Positions 41,568 to 51,393 of a stretch of 64,000 nt of DNA are shown here, piece by piece (positions within the stretch are counted from its first letter, which is position 1; each line of letters starts with the position of its first letter). Source of the stretch: JBLMZW01 sp050259035 (GTDB lineage Bacteria > Bacillota > Syntrophomonadia > Syntrophomonadales > DTU052); assembly GCA_050259035.1 (NCBI GenBank), contig JBLMZW010000022.1, positions 29,519-93,518 on the forward strand, written 5' to 3'. The position numbers and the translations under genes are program-made. The notes under the pieces are model-generated. The model saw only the letters and a list, made by a program, of their open reading frames with translations. It had not been told where the DNA came from and searched no databases.

Positions 41568-43091
41568 TTAATGTTTGAAATGACGTACTCCGGTGAATAC
41601 CATGGCAATGCCATTCTTATTGCATGCGTCGATACTTTCCTGGTCGCGTATAGACCCACCGGGCTGAATAATAGCCTTAATTCCAAATTCAGCGGCCAGT
41701 TCAACCGTATCGTTAAAGGGGAAATAGGCATCAGACGCGAGAACTGCTCCTCGTGCCTTTTCTCCTGCCTGTTCCAATGCCAAACGGGCTGACCCCACCC
41801 GATTCATCTGCCCGGCACCTATACCTATGCCGACCCCTTCCCGGGCAACTACTATAGCATTGGACTTAACATGCTTAACAACTTTCCAGGCAAACAGCAT
41901 ATCCTGCAGTTCGGCCGGGGTCGGGGCATTCTCAGTTACCACTTCAAGCTCATCTTCCCTTAATGGCCTGTTATCGGGATGCTGAAGAACCATTCCGCCT
42001 TCAACACTTTTAAATTGCAGGCCCGGTTCCCTACTCATTGCCAGATCAAGAACGCGAAGGTTTTTCTTAGCCTGAAAAATTGGCAGAGCATCTTCATCAT
42101 ATCCGGGAGCTATAACGACTTCCATAAACTGCCCAGCAGCCTTTTCTGCGGCCGCTCTATCAACCTTTCTATTAAACGCAACAATGCCTCCATAGGCTGA
42201 TAATGGGTCAACCGCAAAAGCCTTAACATAGGCTTCCATAATGGTTGGAGCGGTTGCGGAGCCGCAGGGGTTCGTGTGCTTGATTATTACACAAGCCGGT
42301 TGTTCGAACTCCCTTACCAGATTAAAGGCAGCCTCTGCATCAATTATATTATTGTACGATAATTCTTTCCCGTTCAATTGCTCCGCGAAGGGCAATCCAC
42401 AATCGCCGATTGAATTGCGGTAAAAAGCCGCCTTTTGGTGGGGATTCTCCCCATAACGTAATTCATAGATCTTTTCTCCGCCCCAGGTAAGGAGATCAGG
42501 AAATTCATCGCCGGTCAGCCCACACAGGTATTTGGCAATCATGGAATCATAAAAAGCAGTATGACTGAAAGCTGCTTTGGCCAGAGTCAGCCTGAAATCA
42601 CTGGATATGTTGCCTGTCTCCCGTAGCTGGCCCAAAACCTCGTCATAATTATCAGGACTTACAACCACAATAACATCCTGGTGATTTTTGGCTGCAGACC
42701 GAATCATAGAAGGACCGCCTATATCAATATTTTCAATGGCCTCTTCAAAACTTACCCCCGGCTTCTGAATAGTCTCCCGAAATGGGTAAAGGTTGACAAC
42801 TACCATATCTATTGTATCAATGTTGTTTTTTTCTAATTGCCCCAGGTGATCAGGTATACGTTTGGCCAGTATCCCCCCGTGTATCTTAGGGTGCAAAGTC
42901 TTAACCCGCCCATCAAGTATTTCCGGGAAGCCGGTAAGCTCTGCCACTTGAATTACTTTTACCCCGTTTTTCTTCAGGGTTTCATAAGTACCTCCGGTTG
43001 AGATCAGTTCCCAACCCAGTTCTTCCAACCCGCGTGCAAAGTCTATTATTCCCGCTTTGTTGGAAACACTGATTAATGCTTTTTTACTCAT
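41568..43091 (-). CDS. purH: Bifunctional AICAR transformylase / IMP cyclohydrolase PurH
   Basis: The last two steps to IMP. The N-terminal cyclohydrolase (residues 1-190) starts ALISVSNKAGIIDFARGL with STGGTYETLK and KTLHPKIHGGIL. The C-terminal transformylase shows ELRYGENPHQKAAFY, the catalytic KHTNPCGSA and SDAYFPFNDTVE. 507 residues, normal. TAATG overlap with purN. It also takes the AICAR released by HisF/HisH, linking the two pathways of this run. Confidence 0.97.
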   Translation of the reverse strand: MSKKALISVSNKAGIIDFARGLEELGWELISTGGTYETLKKNGVKVIQVAELTGFPEILDGRVKTLHPKIHGGILAKRIPDHLGQLEKNNIDTIDMVVVNLYPFRETIQKPGVSFEEAIENIDIGGPSMIRSAAKNHQDVIVVVSPDNYDEVLGQLRETGNISSDFRLTLAKAAFSHTAFYDSMIAKYLCGLTGDEFPDLLTWGGEKIYELRYGENPHQKAAFYRNSIGDCGLPFAEQLNGKELSYNNIIDAEAAFNLVREFEQPACVIIKHTNPCGSATAPTIMEAYVKAFAVDPLSAYGGIVAFNRKVDRAAAEKAAGQFMEVVIAPGYDEDALPIFQAKKNLRVLDLAMSREPGLQFKSVEGGMVLQHPDNRPLREDELEVVTENAPTPAELQDMLFAWKVVKHVKSNAIVVAREGVGIGIGAGQMNRVGSARLALEQAGEKARGAVLASDAYFPFNDTVELAAEFGIKAIIQPGGSIRDQESIDACNKNGIAMVFTGVRHFKH

Positions 43092-43711
43092 TATTTAACC
43101 CCCTCAGGAAGTATTATCACTTTACGGCCTTCGATTTTTAAACGTCCGTTAGCAAATAACCTTACTGCTTCCGGCAGCAACTGGTGTTCCTCCTTCTGAA
43201 TCCTGTCCGCCAGGGCATCTTCATCATCCCCTGGAAGGACTGGAACCACCTGCTGTAAGATAATCGGTCCGGTATCAACTCCAGTATCCACGAAATGAAC
43301 AGTGCAGCCACTGAATCTTACTCCATAATTTACGGCCTGCCGCTGGGCGTGCAGCCCGGGGAAAGAAGGCAGCAAGGCCGGATGGATATTGATTACTTTG
43401 CCATTAAAAGCATTTATAAAAGTACCAGTAAGTATACGCATATATCCGGCTAAAACCACCAGATCGGCCTGGTATTCTTCACAAACCCTGACCAATTCCA
43501 ATTCGTACATTTCCTTATTCTCATATTGAGCGGGGTTTATGAAGCGAGTATCAATTCCTCGCTCTTTCGCTTTATCCAGGACGGGAGCCTCGCTCCGGTT
43601 GGAAATTACCACCTTTATAATTGCCGGAATTCTTCCTTCTTCTATCTGCCATTGCAGGGCCTCAAAATTTGACCCTCGGCCCGAAGCCAATACCGCTATT
43701 TGTAAAGTCAT
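43091..43711 (-). CDS. purN: Phosphoribosylglycinamide formyltransferase PurN
   Basis: Transfers a formyl group from 10-formyl-THF to GAR. 206 residues with IAVLASGRGSNFEAL (phosphate loop), VLAGYMRILT, the catalytic INIHPALLPSFPG and HFVDTGVDTGPIILQ. CAGGAG before the ATG. It lies 15 bases after purM and overlaps purH by one base. No formate-dependent purT alternative is visible. Confidence 0.97.
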   Translation of the reverse strand: MTLQIAVLASGRGSNFEALQWQIEEGRIPAIIKVVISNRSEAPVLDKAKERGIDTRFINPAQYENKEMYELELVRVCEEYQADLVVLAGYMRILTGTFINAFNGKVINIHPALLPSFPGLHAQRQAVNYGVRFSGCTVHFVDTGVDTGPIILQQVVPVLPGDDEDALADRIQKEEHQLLPEAVRLFANGRLKIEGRKVIILPEGVK

Positions 43712-43726
43712 GCTCTCCTGGTCCCC

Positions 43727-44764
43727 CTAAACCAACACTACACCGCCAGATCCTTTTCTAATCTCACCTATGATCCAGGGCTGCTCGTCTAAACGTTTTA
43801 ATACAGTTAAAGCCTTATCGACTTGAGATGGACTTACCACTATAATGAACCCAATACCCATGTTAAAGGTCTTAAACATTTCTTCCTTTTCGACCCCTCC
43901 CAACCGGGCTATCCAACTGAAGACCGGATGCGGGGTCCAGCTTGAGCTTTGAATAACAGCTTCCACTCCCGCCGGAATTATTCGGCGCAGGTTATCAACA
44001 ATGCCGCCGCCGGTTATATGAGCCATACCTTTGACATCAATCTGGGAAATAAGCTGTAAGATGCTGCGGGTATATATTCGGGTGGGAGTAAGCAGCTCTT
44101 CGGCAACGGTTTTACCCAGTTCGTCAACCCGATTCTCCAAAGACATCCCTGCTCTATCAAAAACCACTTTACGCACCAGTGAATAACCATTGGAATGCAG
44201 TCCGGAAGAGGGGAGGCCTATAACAACATCTCCTTCTCTGACCCTGGCACCGGTAATAATGGCATCCTCATTAGCCACGCCTACCGCAAAACCTGCCAAA
44301 TCGTATTCATCAATGGTATAGAAACCGGGCATCTCTGCCGTCTCCCCACCTATCAAGGCACAGCCGGCTTCCTTACATCCCTGAGCTACCCCTTTGACAA
44401 TTGACTCCACCTTTTCCGGGACCAGATGCCCCACTGCCAGGTAATCCAGGAAAAACAGTGGTTCAGCTCCGTGAACCAGAATATCGTTAACGCACATCGC
44501 CACCAAATCTATCCCGACGGTATGGTGCACCCCGGCCATCTGAGCCACTTTTAGTTTCGTTCCTACCCCGTCAGTACCGGAAATCATGACTGGTTCAGGA
44601 TAACGCTTGGTGTCTATTTTGAAGAAACCCGCGAATGCGCCCAGTTCACTTAATACTCCGGGCCGACCGGTAGCATTAACCCAGGGTTTTATCAATTGCA
44701 CGGTTTGATCAGCAGCTTCTATATCCACGCCCGCTTTGCGGTAATCTAACCCTTCGTCTTTCAT
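43727..44764 (-). CDS. purM: Phosphoribosylformylglycinamidine cyclo-ligase PurM
   Basis: AIR synthetase of 345 residues, ATP-dependent ring closure. Motifs: SGTDGVGTKLKVAQ near the N-terminus, GAEPLFFLDYLAVG, ALIGGETAEMPGFY, and GLPSSGLHSNGYSLVR. ATG 44764 is selected over ATG 44770, which directly abuts GGAGG; the site is 6 bases from 44764. The ATGA overlaps the purF stop. Confidence 0.97.
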   Translation of the reverse strand: MKDEGLDYRKAGVDIEAADQTVQLIKPWVNATGRPGVLSELGAFAGFFKIDTKRYPEPVMISGTDGVGTKLKVAQMAGVHHTVGIDLVAMCVNDILVHGAEPLFFLDYLAVGHLVPEKVESIVKGVAQGCKEAGCALIGGETAEMPGFYTIDEYDLAGFAVGVANEDAIITGARVREGDVVIGLPSSGLHSNGYSLVRKVVFDRAGMSLENRVDELGKTVAEELLTPTRIYTRSILQLISQIDVKGMAHITGGGIVDNLRRIIPAGVEAVIQSSSWTPHPVFSWIARLGGVEKEEMFKTFNMGIGFIIVVSPSQVDKALTVLKRLDEQPWIIGEIRKGSGGVVLV

Positions 44765-46227
44765 GAGCATCCTCCTCCCCCCGGCTCCAGAACGTACTTG
44801 CCTGCCTGGTTCTCACCAGCAGGAATCGGATACTCTCCGTTAAAACAAGCCGCACAAAAATCCTCAGGAGCGCAAGCATAAGCGGAGAATAGTCCTTCAC
44901 AGGAAATATAATGCAAGCTATCGGCACCAATAATATCAGTTATCTCCTGGATACTCATCCGAGAAGCTATCAATTCCTCTTTGTGGGAAATATCTATACC
45001 ATAAAAACAAGGATAGGCGGTAGGAGGGGAAGCGACCATAACGTGAACCTCAGTTGCACCGGCCTCCCTCAACATGCTTACGATTTTTTTACTGGTAGTT
45101 CCCCGTACTATAGAATCATCGACCATAATTACCCGTTTCCCTTCAACCACTTCAGCAACCGGGTTAAGCTTCAGGCGGACCCCCAAGTCCCTCATTTTCT
45201 GACTGGGTTGAATGAACGTGCGGCCAATATAACGGTTTTTCATCAAACCTTCCTCGAACCTGATTCCCGACTCCTGTGCATATCCTAAAGCGGCAGAGGT
45301 CCCTGAATCAGGTACAGGGATTACAATATCCGCATCCACCTTACTTTCCCGGGCCAGCTGACGGCCAACGGCCTGACGGTAGCGGTTTACGTTAATCCCG
45401 TCGATTACACTGTCGGGACGGGAAAAATAAATATATTCAAAAATGCAATGGGCACAACGATCAACCCGCAGGGTGTTAATTGAGGTCACTCCGTTTTTAT
45501 CCAGAACCACAATCTCGCCCGGTTGAACGTCCCTGACAAAGCGTGCCCCCACGGTATCCAGAGCACATGATTCAGAAGCCAGAACGTAATTATCTTCCCC
45601 CAGAACTCCAAGACAAAGGGGTCTTATCCCCAGGGGATCACGCACCCCAACGATCTTATCCTCAGTCATAATAACCAGGGCATAGGCGCCCTTAATATCA
45701 ATCATACATTTAACCAGAGCGTCTTCCAGGCTATCCTGTCCATAACGGGCCAGAAGGCTAACTATTACCTCGGTATCAGTGGTTGTCTGAAAAACTGAGC
45801 CCAGAGTAGCCAGCCGGGTGCGAAGATCACCCGCATTCACCAGGTTGCCATTGTGAGCCAGAGCTATCATACCTTTTAAATACCTGAATACCAACGGTTG
45901 AGCATTAACCGCCAAACTCGAACCGGTTGTCGAATAACGGACATGACCTATGGCCAGATGACCAGGAAGCTTGTCAATAATCTCCGGTGAAAATAACTCT
46001 GACACTAGCCCCATGTCTTTATGCAGCAAAATTTCATGTCCTTCGCTGGACGCTATTCCAGCACTCTCCTGTCCCCTGTGCTGCAGGGCGTATAACCCGT
46101 AATAAGTGGTGCGGGCGGCGTCTGTCTTCCCACAAGGGCCATTGATGTATATGCCGAATACACCACACTCATCATGCCAATGGTTGGATTTTTCCAATTG
46201 GTTAGAGCCTCTTAACTCATTTTGCAC
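44761..46227 (-). CDS. purF: Amidophosphoribosyltransferase PurF, iron-sulfur type
   Basis: First committed purine step: converts PRPP and glutamine to phosphoribosylamine. The N-terminal glutaminase has its nucleophile Cys in HDECGVFGIY after a propeptide of about 20 residues, which must be cleaved off. Cysteines in CAHCIFEYIYF, the YISCEGLF region and FCAACFNGEYP are at places that bind a 4Fe-4S cluster in the Bacillus-type enzyme. The PRPP loop is VIMVDDSIVRGTTSKK. GTG 46227 (GGGGGAG upstream) is preferred to 46245. Iron-sulfur control makes it oxygen sensitive, fitting an anaerobe. Confidence 0.95.
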   Translation of the reverse strand: MQNELRGSNQLEKSNHWHDECGVFGIYINGPCGKTDAARTTYYGLYALQHRGQESAGIASSEGHEILLHKDMGLVSELFSPEIIDKLPGHLAIGHVRYSTTGSSLAVNAQPLVFRYLKGMIALAHNGNLVNAGDLRTRLATLGSVFQTTTDTEVIVSLLARYGQDSLEDALVKCMIDIKGAYALVIMTEDKIVGVRDPLGIRPLCLGVLGEDNYVLASESCALDTVGARFVRDVQPGEIVVLDKNGVTSINTLRVDRCAHCIFEYIYFSRPDSVIDGINVNRYRQAVGRQLARESKVDADIVIPVPDSGTSAALGYAQESGIRFEEGLMKNRYIGRTFIQPSQKMRDLGVRLKLNPVAEVVEGKRVIMVDDSIVRGTTSKKIVSMLREAGATEVHVMVASPPTAYPCFYGIDISHKEELIASRMSIQEITDIIGADSLHYISCEGLFSAYACAPEDFCAACFNGEYPIPAGENQAGKYVLEPGGGGCS

Positions 46228-48419
46228 CTTATCGCTCCCCCCCAAATTGAAGCCAACTCCGATACTTCTATATTAATCAGGGTTTGTCCCTGATCCGTAA
46301 TCTTTAAGGCGCTGCCTCCGACAGAGCCAATGACCGCTGCAGGTACGCCAATTTTTTTCGCCTGTTCCAGAACTTGTTCCGCTGCTGCGTCTTTGGCAGT
46401 AACAATTACTCGGCCCGTTCCTTCCCCGAAAAGTCGGGCGTCAACCCGACCATCTCCGGCAAGTTCCACCCGGGACCCTATTCCCGCTTTGAGGGCCGAT
46501 TCAGCTAAACAAACCGCCAGGCCCCCCTCGGCTGTATCATGAGCCGACTGTAGAATCCCCTGTTGGGCCAGGCCAACCAGCAGCTCGGTCAGGTTCTTCT
46601 CCATTTGTAGGTCCACCGGCTTAACCTCTCCAGCCTCAAGACCATGGAAGACAGCCAGGTATTCACTTCCCGCGATGTAAGCTTCAGGCAGCCCAAGCAG
46701 GATGATTACGTCTCCCTCTTGCTTGAATGACATATCCAATCTCTGATTAATATCCTCCAGAACACCAACCATACCCACCACCGGGGTAGGATATACCGCC
46801 TCTCCACCTCGAGTTTCGTTATACAGGCTGACATTTCCGCTGACTACTGGCGTATTTAATGCGCGACTGGCTTCGGCCATACCCTTAATGGCATTAACAA
46901 ACTGCCAGAATACTTCAGGTTTTTGAGGATTGCCAAAGTTTAAGCAATTGGTCAAGGCCAGGGGCTTCGCTCCGGAGCAAGCCAGATTTCTGGCCGCCTC
47001 ACATACCGCCATCATTCCACCCTGATAAGGATCAAGATAGCACATGCGGCCGTTGCAATCCGTACTAACAGCCACACCCTTCCTGGTTCCTTTTACTCTC
47101 AGAACCGCGGCATCCGCTTCCCCGGGCACTATAACCGAATTGGTCATAACTTGATAATCATATTGGGTAAATACCCACTCCTTACTGGCTATAGTGGGCG
47201 AGGCCAACAAATCCTTCAGGACCTGATTCATATCCTGTGGTTGGGCAATTCCATCCAGGTCAAAAGATTTTAAACGCTGGTAATACTCGGGTTCCTGTGA
47301 CGGCCTATTATAGACCGGGCATAGATCGGTAAGGGCGCTAACCGGAACCTCACCAGCCACCTCTTCACCATCTTTTACTCTGAATATCCCATCATCGGTT
47401 ATCCGTCCGATAACCGTGGCATCCAATCCCCACTTATCGAAAACTTCCTGAATACGTTCAAAAGCACCTTCACGGGGAATAACCAGCATCCGTTCCTGGG
47501 ATTCGGAAAGCATCACCTCATAGGGATTCATCCCGGTTTCTCGCCGGGGAACCGTGGCCACATCAATCTCTACTCCACGGCCTCCCTTACTGGCGCACTC
47601 GGATATTGAACTGGTAAGCCCGGCTGCGCCTAAATCCTGCATCCCGGCCAGTAAATCCTCCCGTATCAATTCAAGACAGGCTTCGAGAAGGAGTTTTTCC
47701 ATAAACGGGTCTCCCACCTGCACCGAAGGTCTCCGGGCTTCGGATTCTTCCGACAATTCCTCGGAAGCAAAAGTAGCTCCGTGGATTCCATCCCGACCGG
47801 TTTTAGCTCCCACCAGTACCAGGGGCCTTCCCACATCGCTCGCTATAGCATAGGCAATTTCGTCGGACTTTGCCAGGCCGACACACATGGCATTTACCAG
47901 AGGATTATCCCGATAGCTGGGGTGGAAATAGACCTCACCGGCTACGGTTGGAATACCCAAACAGTTGCCGTAGCCGCCAATGCCAGCCACCACACCGCCA
48001 AACAGGTAGCGGGTTCTTTCGTCATCTAATGGTCCAAATCGCAAACTGTTTAACATAGCGATCGGTCTTGCACCCATGGCAAAAATGTCTCTAACTATAC
48101 CACCCACACCGGTGGCAGCCCCCTGATAGGGTTCAATCGCCGAAGGGTGGTTATGACTTTCTATCTTAAAAACCAGGGCCTGACCGTCACCGATGTCAAC
48201 AACCCCGGCGTTTTCTCCCGGTCCCTGTATAACCTGTGGTCCTTCAGTAGGGAACAATTTGAGCACCGGGCGGGAACTCTTATATCCGCAATGCTCAGAC
48301 CACATTACTGCAAACAGGCCCAACTCCAGCAGATTGGGGGTGCGGCCCATAATACTCAGTACTTTCTCATATTCCTCGTCAGTTAATCCCATGTCAGCCC
48401 AGGGCTTCTCGGTTGCCAT
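46212..48419 (-). CDS. purL: Phosphoribosylformylglycinamidine synthase large subunit, small PurL type
   Basis: 735 residues, the PurL subunit that needs PurQ and PurS. Motifs: LELGLFAVMWSEHCGYKSSR, the ATP-site QGPGENAGVVDIG, SHNHPSAIEPYQGAATGVGG and the second half GNVSLYNET. ATG 48419 follows AAGGAGGGGATGTA, its A overlapping the last base of the purQ stop. It overlaps purF by 16 bases. The order purS-purQ-purL is the common Firmicute one. Confidence 0.97.
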   Translation of the reverse strand: MATEKPWADMGLTDEEYEKVLSIMGRTPNLLELGLFAVMWSEHCGYKSSRPVLKLFPTEGPQVIQGPGENAGVVDIGDGQALVFKIESHNHPSAIEPYQGAATGVGGIVRDIFAMGARPIAMLNSLRFGPLDDERTRYLFGGVVAGIGGYGNCLGIPTVAGEVYFHPSYRDNPLVNAMCVGLAKSDEIAYAIASDVGRPLVLVGAKTGRDGIHGATFASEELSEESEARRPSVQVGDPFMEKLLLEACLELIREDLLAGMQDLGAAGLTSSISECASKGGRGVEIDVATVPRRETGMNPYEVMLSESQERMLVIPREGAFERIQEVFDKWGLDATVIGRITDDGIFRVKDGEEVAGEVPVSALTDLCPVYNRPSQEPEYYQRLKSFDLDGIAQPQDMNQVLKDLLASPTIASKEWVFTQYDYQVMTNSVIVPGEADAAVLRVKGTRKGVAVSTDCNGRMCYLDPYQGGMMAVCEAARNLACSGAKPLALTNCLNFGNPQKPEVFWQFVNAIKGMAEASRALNTPVVSGNVSLYNETRGGEAVYPTPVVGMVGVLEDINQRLDMSFKQEGDVIILLGLPEAYIAGSEYLAVFHGLEAGEVKPVDLQMEKNLTELLVGLAQQGILQSAHDTAEGGLAVCLAESALKAGIGSRVELAGDGRVDARLFGEGTGRVIVTAKDAAAEQVLEQAKKIGVPAAVIGSVGGSALKITDQGQTLINIEVSELASIWGGAIRCKMS

Positions 48420-49117
48420 TACATCCCCTCCTTGAACCATTTGATCATGGAGGCAAATATCCGCGCTCCGTCCTGCCCGCCTAAAACAACCTCGGAATTT
48501 CTTTCCGGGTGAGGCATCATTCCCAGGATATTTCGCTCGCGGTTAACAATCCCAGCAATATTATTCCTGGCCCCATTAGGGTTAACCTCGGGCTTTTCAA
48601 TCCCGCTAACATCACTGTAGGTAAAGGCAATCTGGTCATGGCTGATCAAATCCTGTAACGTCTCATCATCACAATAATAATTACCTTCTCCATGGGCAAT
48701 AGGGAGAGATATCACGTCACCGGCAGCAAAAAGATTAGTAAAAGGAGAGGATATAGTCTTAACCTTCAGATTAACCGAGAAACATCGGAATTGCAGGCTT
48801 TCATTTCTTAACATGGCACCAGGAAGAAGTCCTGCTTCCAACAGAATTTGAAAACCGTTGCAAATCCCGATAATTAACCCGCCCTTTTGTCCAAACTCCA
48901 TAACAGCCGGCATAATAGGAGAAAAACGTGCTATAGCACCTGTGCGCAGATAGTCTCCATAGCTGAATCCTCCAGGTATAATAAGGGCATCATAGCCTTT
49001 TATGTCGGTTTCCTTATGCCATATATAGTTCACAGTTTCTCCCTGGACCTGATCAATCGCGTGGTAACAGTCCGCATCACAGTTTGAGCCGGGAAATACC
49101 ACTACTCCAAACTTCAT
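48419..49117 (-). CDS. purQ: Phosphoribosylformylglycinamidine synthase glutaminase PurQ
   Basis: 232-residue class I glutamine amidotransferase feeding ammonia to PurL. Motifs: FPGSNCDADCYHA, PGGFSYGDYLRTGAIA, nucleophile Cys in GICNGFQILLEAGLLPGA, and HGEGNYYC followed by MMPHPERN holding the catalytic His and Glu. ATGA overlap with purS and one-base overlap with purL suggest equal stoichiometry. Confidence 0.97.
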   Translation of the reverse strand: MKFGVVVFPGSNCDADCYHAIDQVQGETVNYIWHKETDIKGYDALIIPGGFSYGDYLRTGAIARFSPIMPAVMEFGQKGGLIIGICNGFQILLEAGLLPGAMLRNESLQFRCFSVNLKVKTISSPFTNLFAAGDVISLPIAHGEGNYYCDDETLQDLISHDQIAFTYSDVSGIEKPEVNPNGARNNIAGIVNRERNILGMMPHPERNSEVVLGGQDGARIFASMIKWFKEGM

Positions 49118-49371
49118 TGGCCACTGCCCCCCACCAATTCAATACGATACTCTTCGATTACGGGATTAGCCAACAACCGAGAACACATCTCATCAAGTTT
49201 TGTTAATGCTTCTTTTTCATTGGCTGCGTTCAATTTTAATTCAATAAACTTACCTACTCTTACATCTTCAACCTCGGAATAACCTAAAGTGGACAGGCTT
49301 TTCCGCACCGCATCCCCCTGAGGGTCAAGGACCTGTTTTCTAAGGGTTACATAAACTCTACCCAGGAACAT
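49114..49371 (-). CDS. purS: PurS subunit of phosphoribosylformylglycinamidine synthase
   Basis: 85-residue small dimeric protein that bridges PurL and PurQ. The sequence matches the family: GRVYVTLRKQVLDPQGDAVRK, then LGYSEVEDVRVGKFIEL and the C-terminal NPVIEEYRIE. ATG 49371 is chosen, as GGAGG would be only 2 bases from ATG 49377. It overlaps the end of purC by 14 bases. Confidence 0.95.
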   Translation of the reverse strand: MFLGRVYVTLRKQVLDPQGDAVRKSLSTLGYSEVEDVRVGKFIELKLNAANEKEALTKLDEMCSRLLANPVIEEYRIELVGGSGQ

Positions 49372-50086
49372 TAACATTTCCTCCTTCCAACCTCGCTAGA
49401 ACTTCCAGGTACGCCTCCTGCTCTCCGCCAAGGTCACGACGGAAACGATCTTTGTCCAGCTTCTCTCCAGTTTCAGAGTCCCACAGTCTGCAAGTATCCG
49501 GAGAAATTTCATCTGCTAGTACTATATCTCCCTGCCAGCGGCCAAATTCGAGTTTAAAATCCACCAGGTTGATTCCTACGCCGGCAAAAACCGATAATAG
49601 ATGGCGGTTAATATCTAGTGCCAGCTTTTTCATCTTATCCAGTTCTTCTCTGGTAGCCCATTCCATCACTAGCACGTGGTCATCGTTAACCATCGGATCA
49701 TGGAGGTCATCATTCTTATAATAGAGTTCAACAATAGCTTCTTTTAGCCCGGTTCCTTCATCCAACCCCAGTCTCTTGGCCAGGCTGCCAGCTACTGTAT
49801 TACGTACAATTACCTCAACCGGAACAATCTCTACTAGTTTAACCAGCATGTGCCGGTCGTCTATTTGTTCCTCAAGATGAGTTGGGATTCCCTGCCTTTC
49901 TAGATACTTGAACAAAATAGCAGAAACCCGGTTATTCACTACCCCCTTGCTCTGGATTGTTCCCCGCTTGGTACCGTCGAAAGCGGTGGCGTCGTCTTTG
50001 TATTCTACGATCGCTAATCCCGGGGCATTGGCGGTATATACCCTTTTGGCTTTTCCTTCATATATGAAGTCTTTCTTATCTACCAT
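49358..50086 (-). CDS. purC: SAICAR synthetase PurC
   Basis: 242 residues, joins aspartate to CAIR with ATP. Motifs: IYEGKAKRVYTAN, EYKDDATAFDGTKRGTI (split by one residue), VVEIVPVEVIVRNTVAGSLAKR-type core and VDFKLEFGR with LADEISPDTCRLWD. ATG 50086 is supported by TAGGAGG 6 bases upstream; the longer frame starts within purB. It lies 11 bases downstream of purB. Confidence 0.97.
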   Translation of the reverse strand: MVDKKDFIYEGKAKRVYTANAPGLAIVEYKDDATAFDGTKRGTIQSKGVVNNRVSAILFKYLERQGIPTHLEEQIDDRHMLVKLVEIVPVEVIVRNTVAGSLAKRLGLDEGTGLKEAIVELYYKNDDLHDPMVNDDHVLVMEWATREELDKMKKLALDINRHLLSVFAGVGINLVDFKLEFGRWQGDIVLADEISPDTCRLWDSETGEKLDKDRFRRDLGGEQEAYLEVLARLEGGNVNVPG

Positions 50087-50097
50087 CTCTGTACCTC

Positions 50098-51393
50098 CTA
50101 CCCCAGGCCACACCTGGTTAATATCTGATTAACGTTCTTCAGGTGGTAAGAATAATCGAACAAATTCTCCAAAGCCTCGTCATCAAGGAATTCCTTAATC
50201 TGCTCATTTTTCTTAAGTAAATCCAGAAATGAAACCCTGGTCTTCCATGACTCCATGGCGGTATCCTGAACCAGACGATAGGCTCTTTCCCGTAATAGTC
50301 CCTTATCTATAAGTGCCAGCAGTACCTGTTGGGAAAAAACCACCCCCTGGGTAGCGTCAAGATTGATTCTCATTCTATCGGGGTAAACAACCAGACCTTC
50401 AATTACTTTGGTGAACTTCTCTAAGATATAGTCAAGTAAAATGGAACTATCCGGCAGAATAACCCTCTCCACCGAGGAATGAGTTAGATCCCTCTCATGC
50501 CAGAGAGCGACATTTTCCATACCCGCCACGGCATTGCTGCGGATTACCCTGGCTAAGCCCGCCACCCGCTCGCTCATCATGGGGTTACGTTTGTGCGGCA
50601 TGGCCGAAGACCCCTTCTGCCCTGGGTGAAAAGGTTCCTCTACCTCTAAGATATCGGTTCTTTGTAAATTCCTGATCTCAGTAGCCATCTTTTCCAGGGA
50701 ACTGGCAATGACAGCCAATGTAGTCAGGTACTCTGCGTGGCGATCCCGCTGAATGACCTGAGTTGATACCAGGCAGGGTTTTAAACCCAGATGCTGACAT
50801 ACATATTTCTCTACCGCGGGATCCACATTGGCAAAGGTACCGACGGCTCCTGATATTTTGCCATGGGAAACAGTTTCTTTGGCCCTTTCCAGCCGTACTA
50901 TATTGCGTTCCACTTCGGTGTACCATAAAGCCATTTTAAGTCCGAAAGTAACCGGCTCCCCGTGAACTCCGTGAGTCCTGCCCACCATCAAGGTATAGGC
51001 ATGATCCTTTGCTTTACTGGCTACGACTTCCTTAAACTTGGCCAGCTTGGCCAATAAGATATCGCAGGAATCACGCATTTGCAGGGCTAAACCAGTATCA
51101 AGTATATCTGATGAGGTCATCCCCAAATGAATGTATTTAGAATCATCGCCTACGGGCTCGCCTATAGTAGTAAGGAATGCAATTACGTCGTGCCGAACCT
51201 CATCTTCAATTTCTTTAACCCTTTCCGGTTTAAACGTAGCCTTCTTACGTATGTTTTTCGCAGCTTCCATTGGAATTGCGCCTAATTCGGCCCAAGCTTC
51301 ACAGGCTAAAACCTCGATTTTCAGCCAATTATTTAGTTTGTTTTCTTCTGACCAGATATTTCCCATGGCCGGAAGTGTATAACGTTCTATCAA
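50098..51393 (-). CDS. purB: Adenylosuccinate lyase PurB
   Basis: 431 residues, used twice, for SAICAR cleavage to AICAR and for adenylosuccinate to AMP. It carries the fumarase-superfamily signature GSSAMPHKRNPMMSE, with TSSDILDTG and MVGRTHGVHGEP holding the catalytic His. TTG start, overlapping the purE stop (TTGA), with GGGGGG upstream. Second gene of the operon. Confidence 0.97.
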   Translation of the reverse strand: MIERYTLPAMGNIWSEENKLNNWLKIEVLACEAWAELGAIPMEAAKNIRKKATFKPERVKEIEDEVRHDVIAFLTTIGEPVGDDSKYIHLGMTSSDILDTGLALQMRDSCDILLAKLAKFKEVVASKAKDHAYTLMVGRTHGVHGEPVTFGLKMALWYTEVERNIVRLERAKETVSHGKISGAVGTFANVDPAVEKYVCQHLGLKPCLVSTQVIQRDRHAEYLTTLAVIASSLEKMATEIRNLQRTDILEVEEPFHPGQKGSSAMPHKRNPMMSERVAGLARVIRSNAVAGMENVALWHERDLTHSSVERVILPDSSILLDYILEKFTKVIEGLVVYPDRMRINLDATQGVVFSQQVLLALIDKGLLRERAYRLVQDTAMESWKTRVSFLDLLKKNEQIKEFLDDEALENLFDYSYHLKNVNQILTRCGLG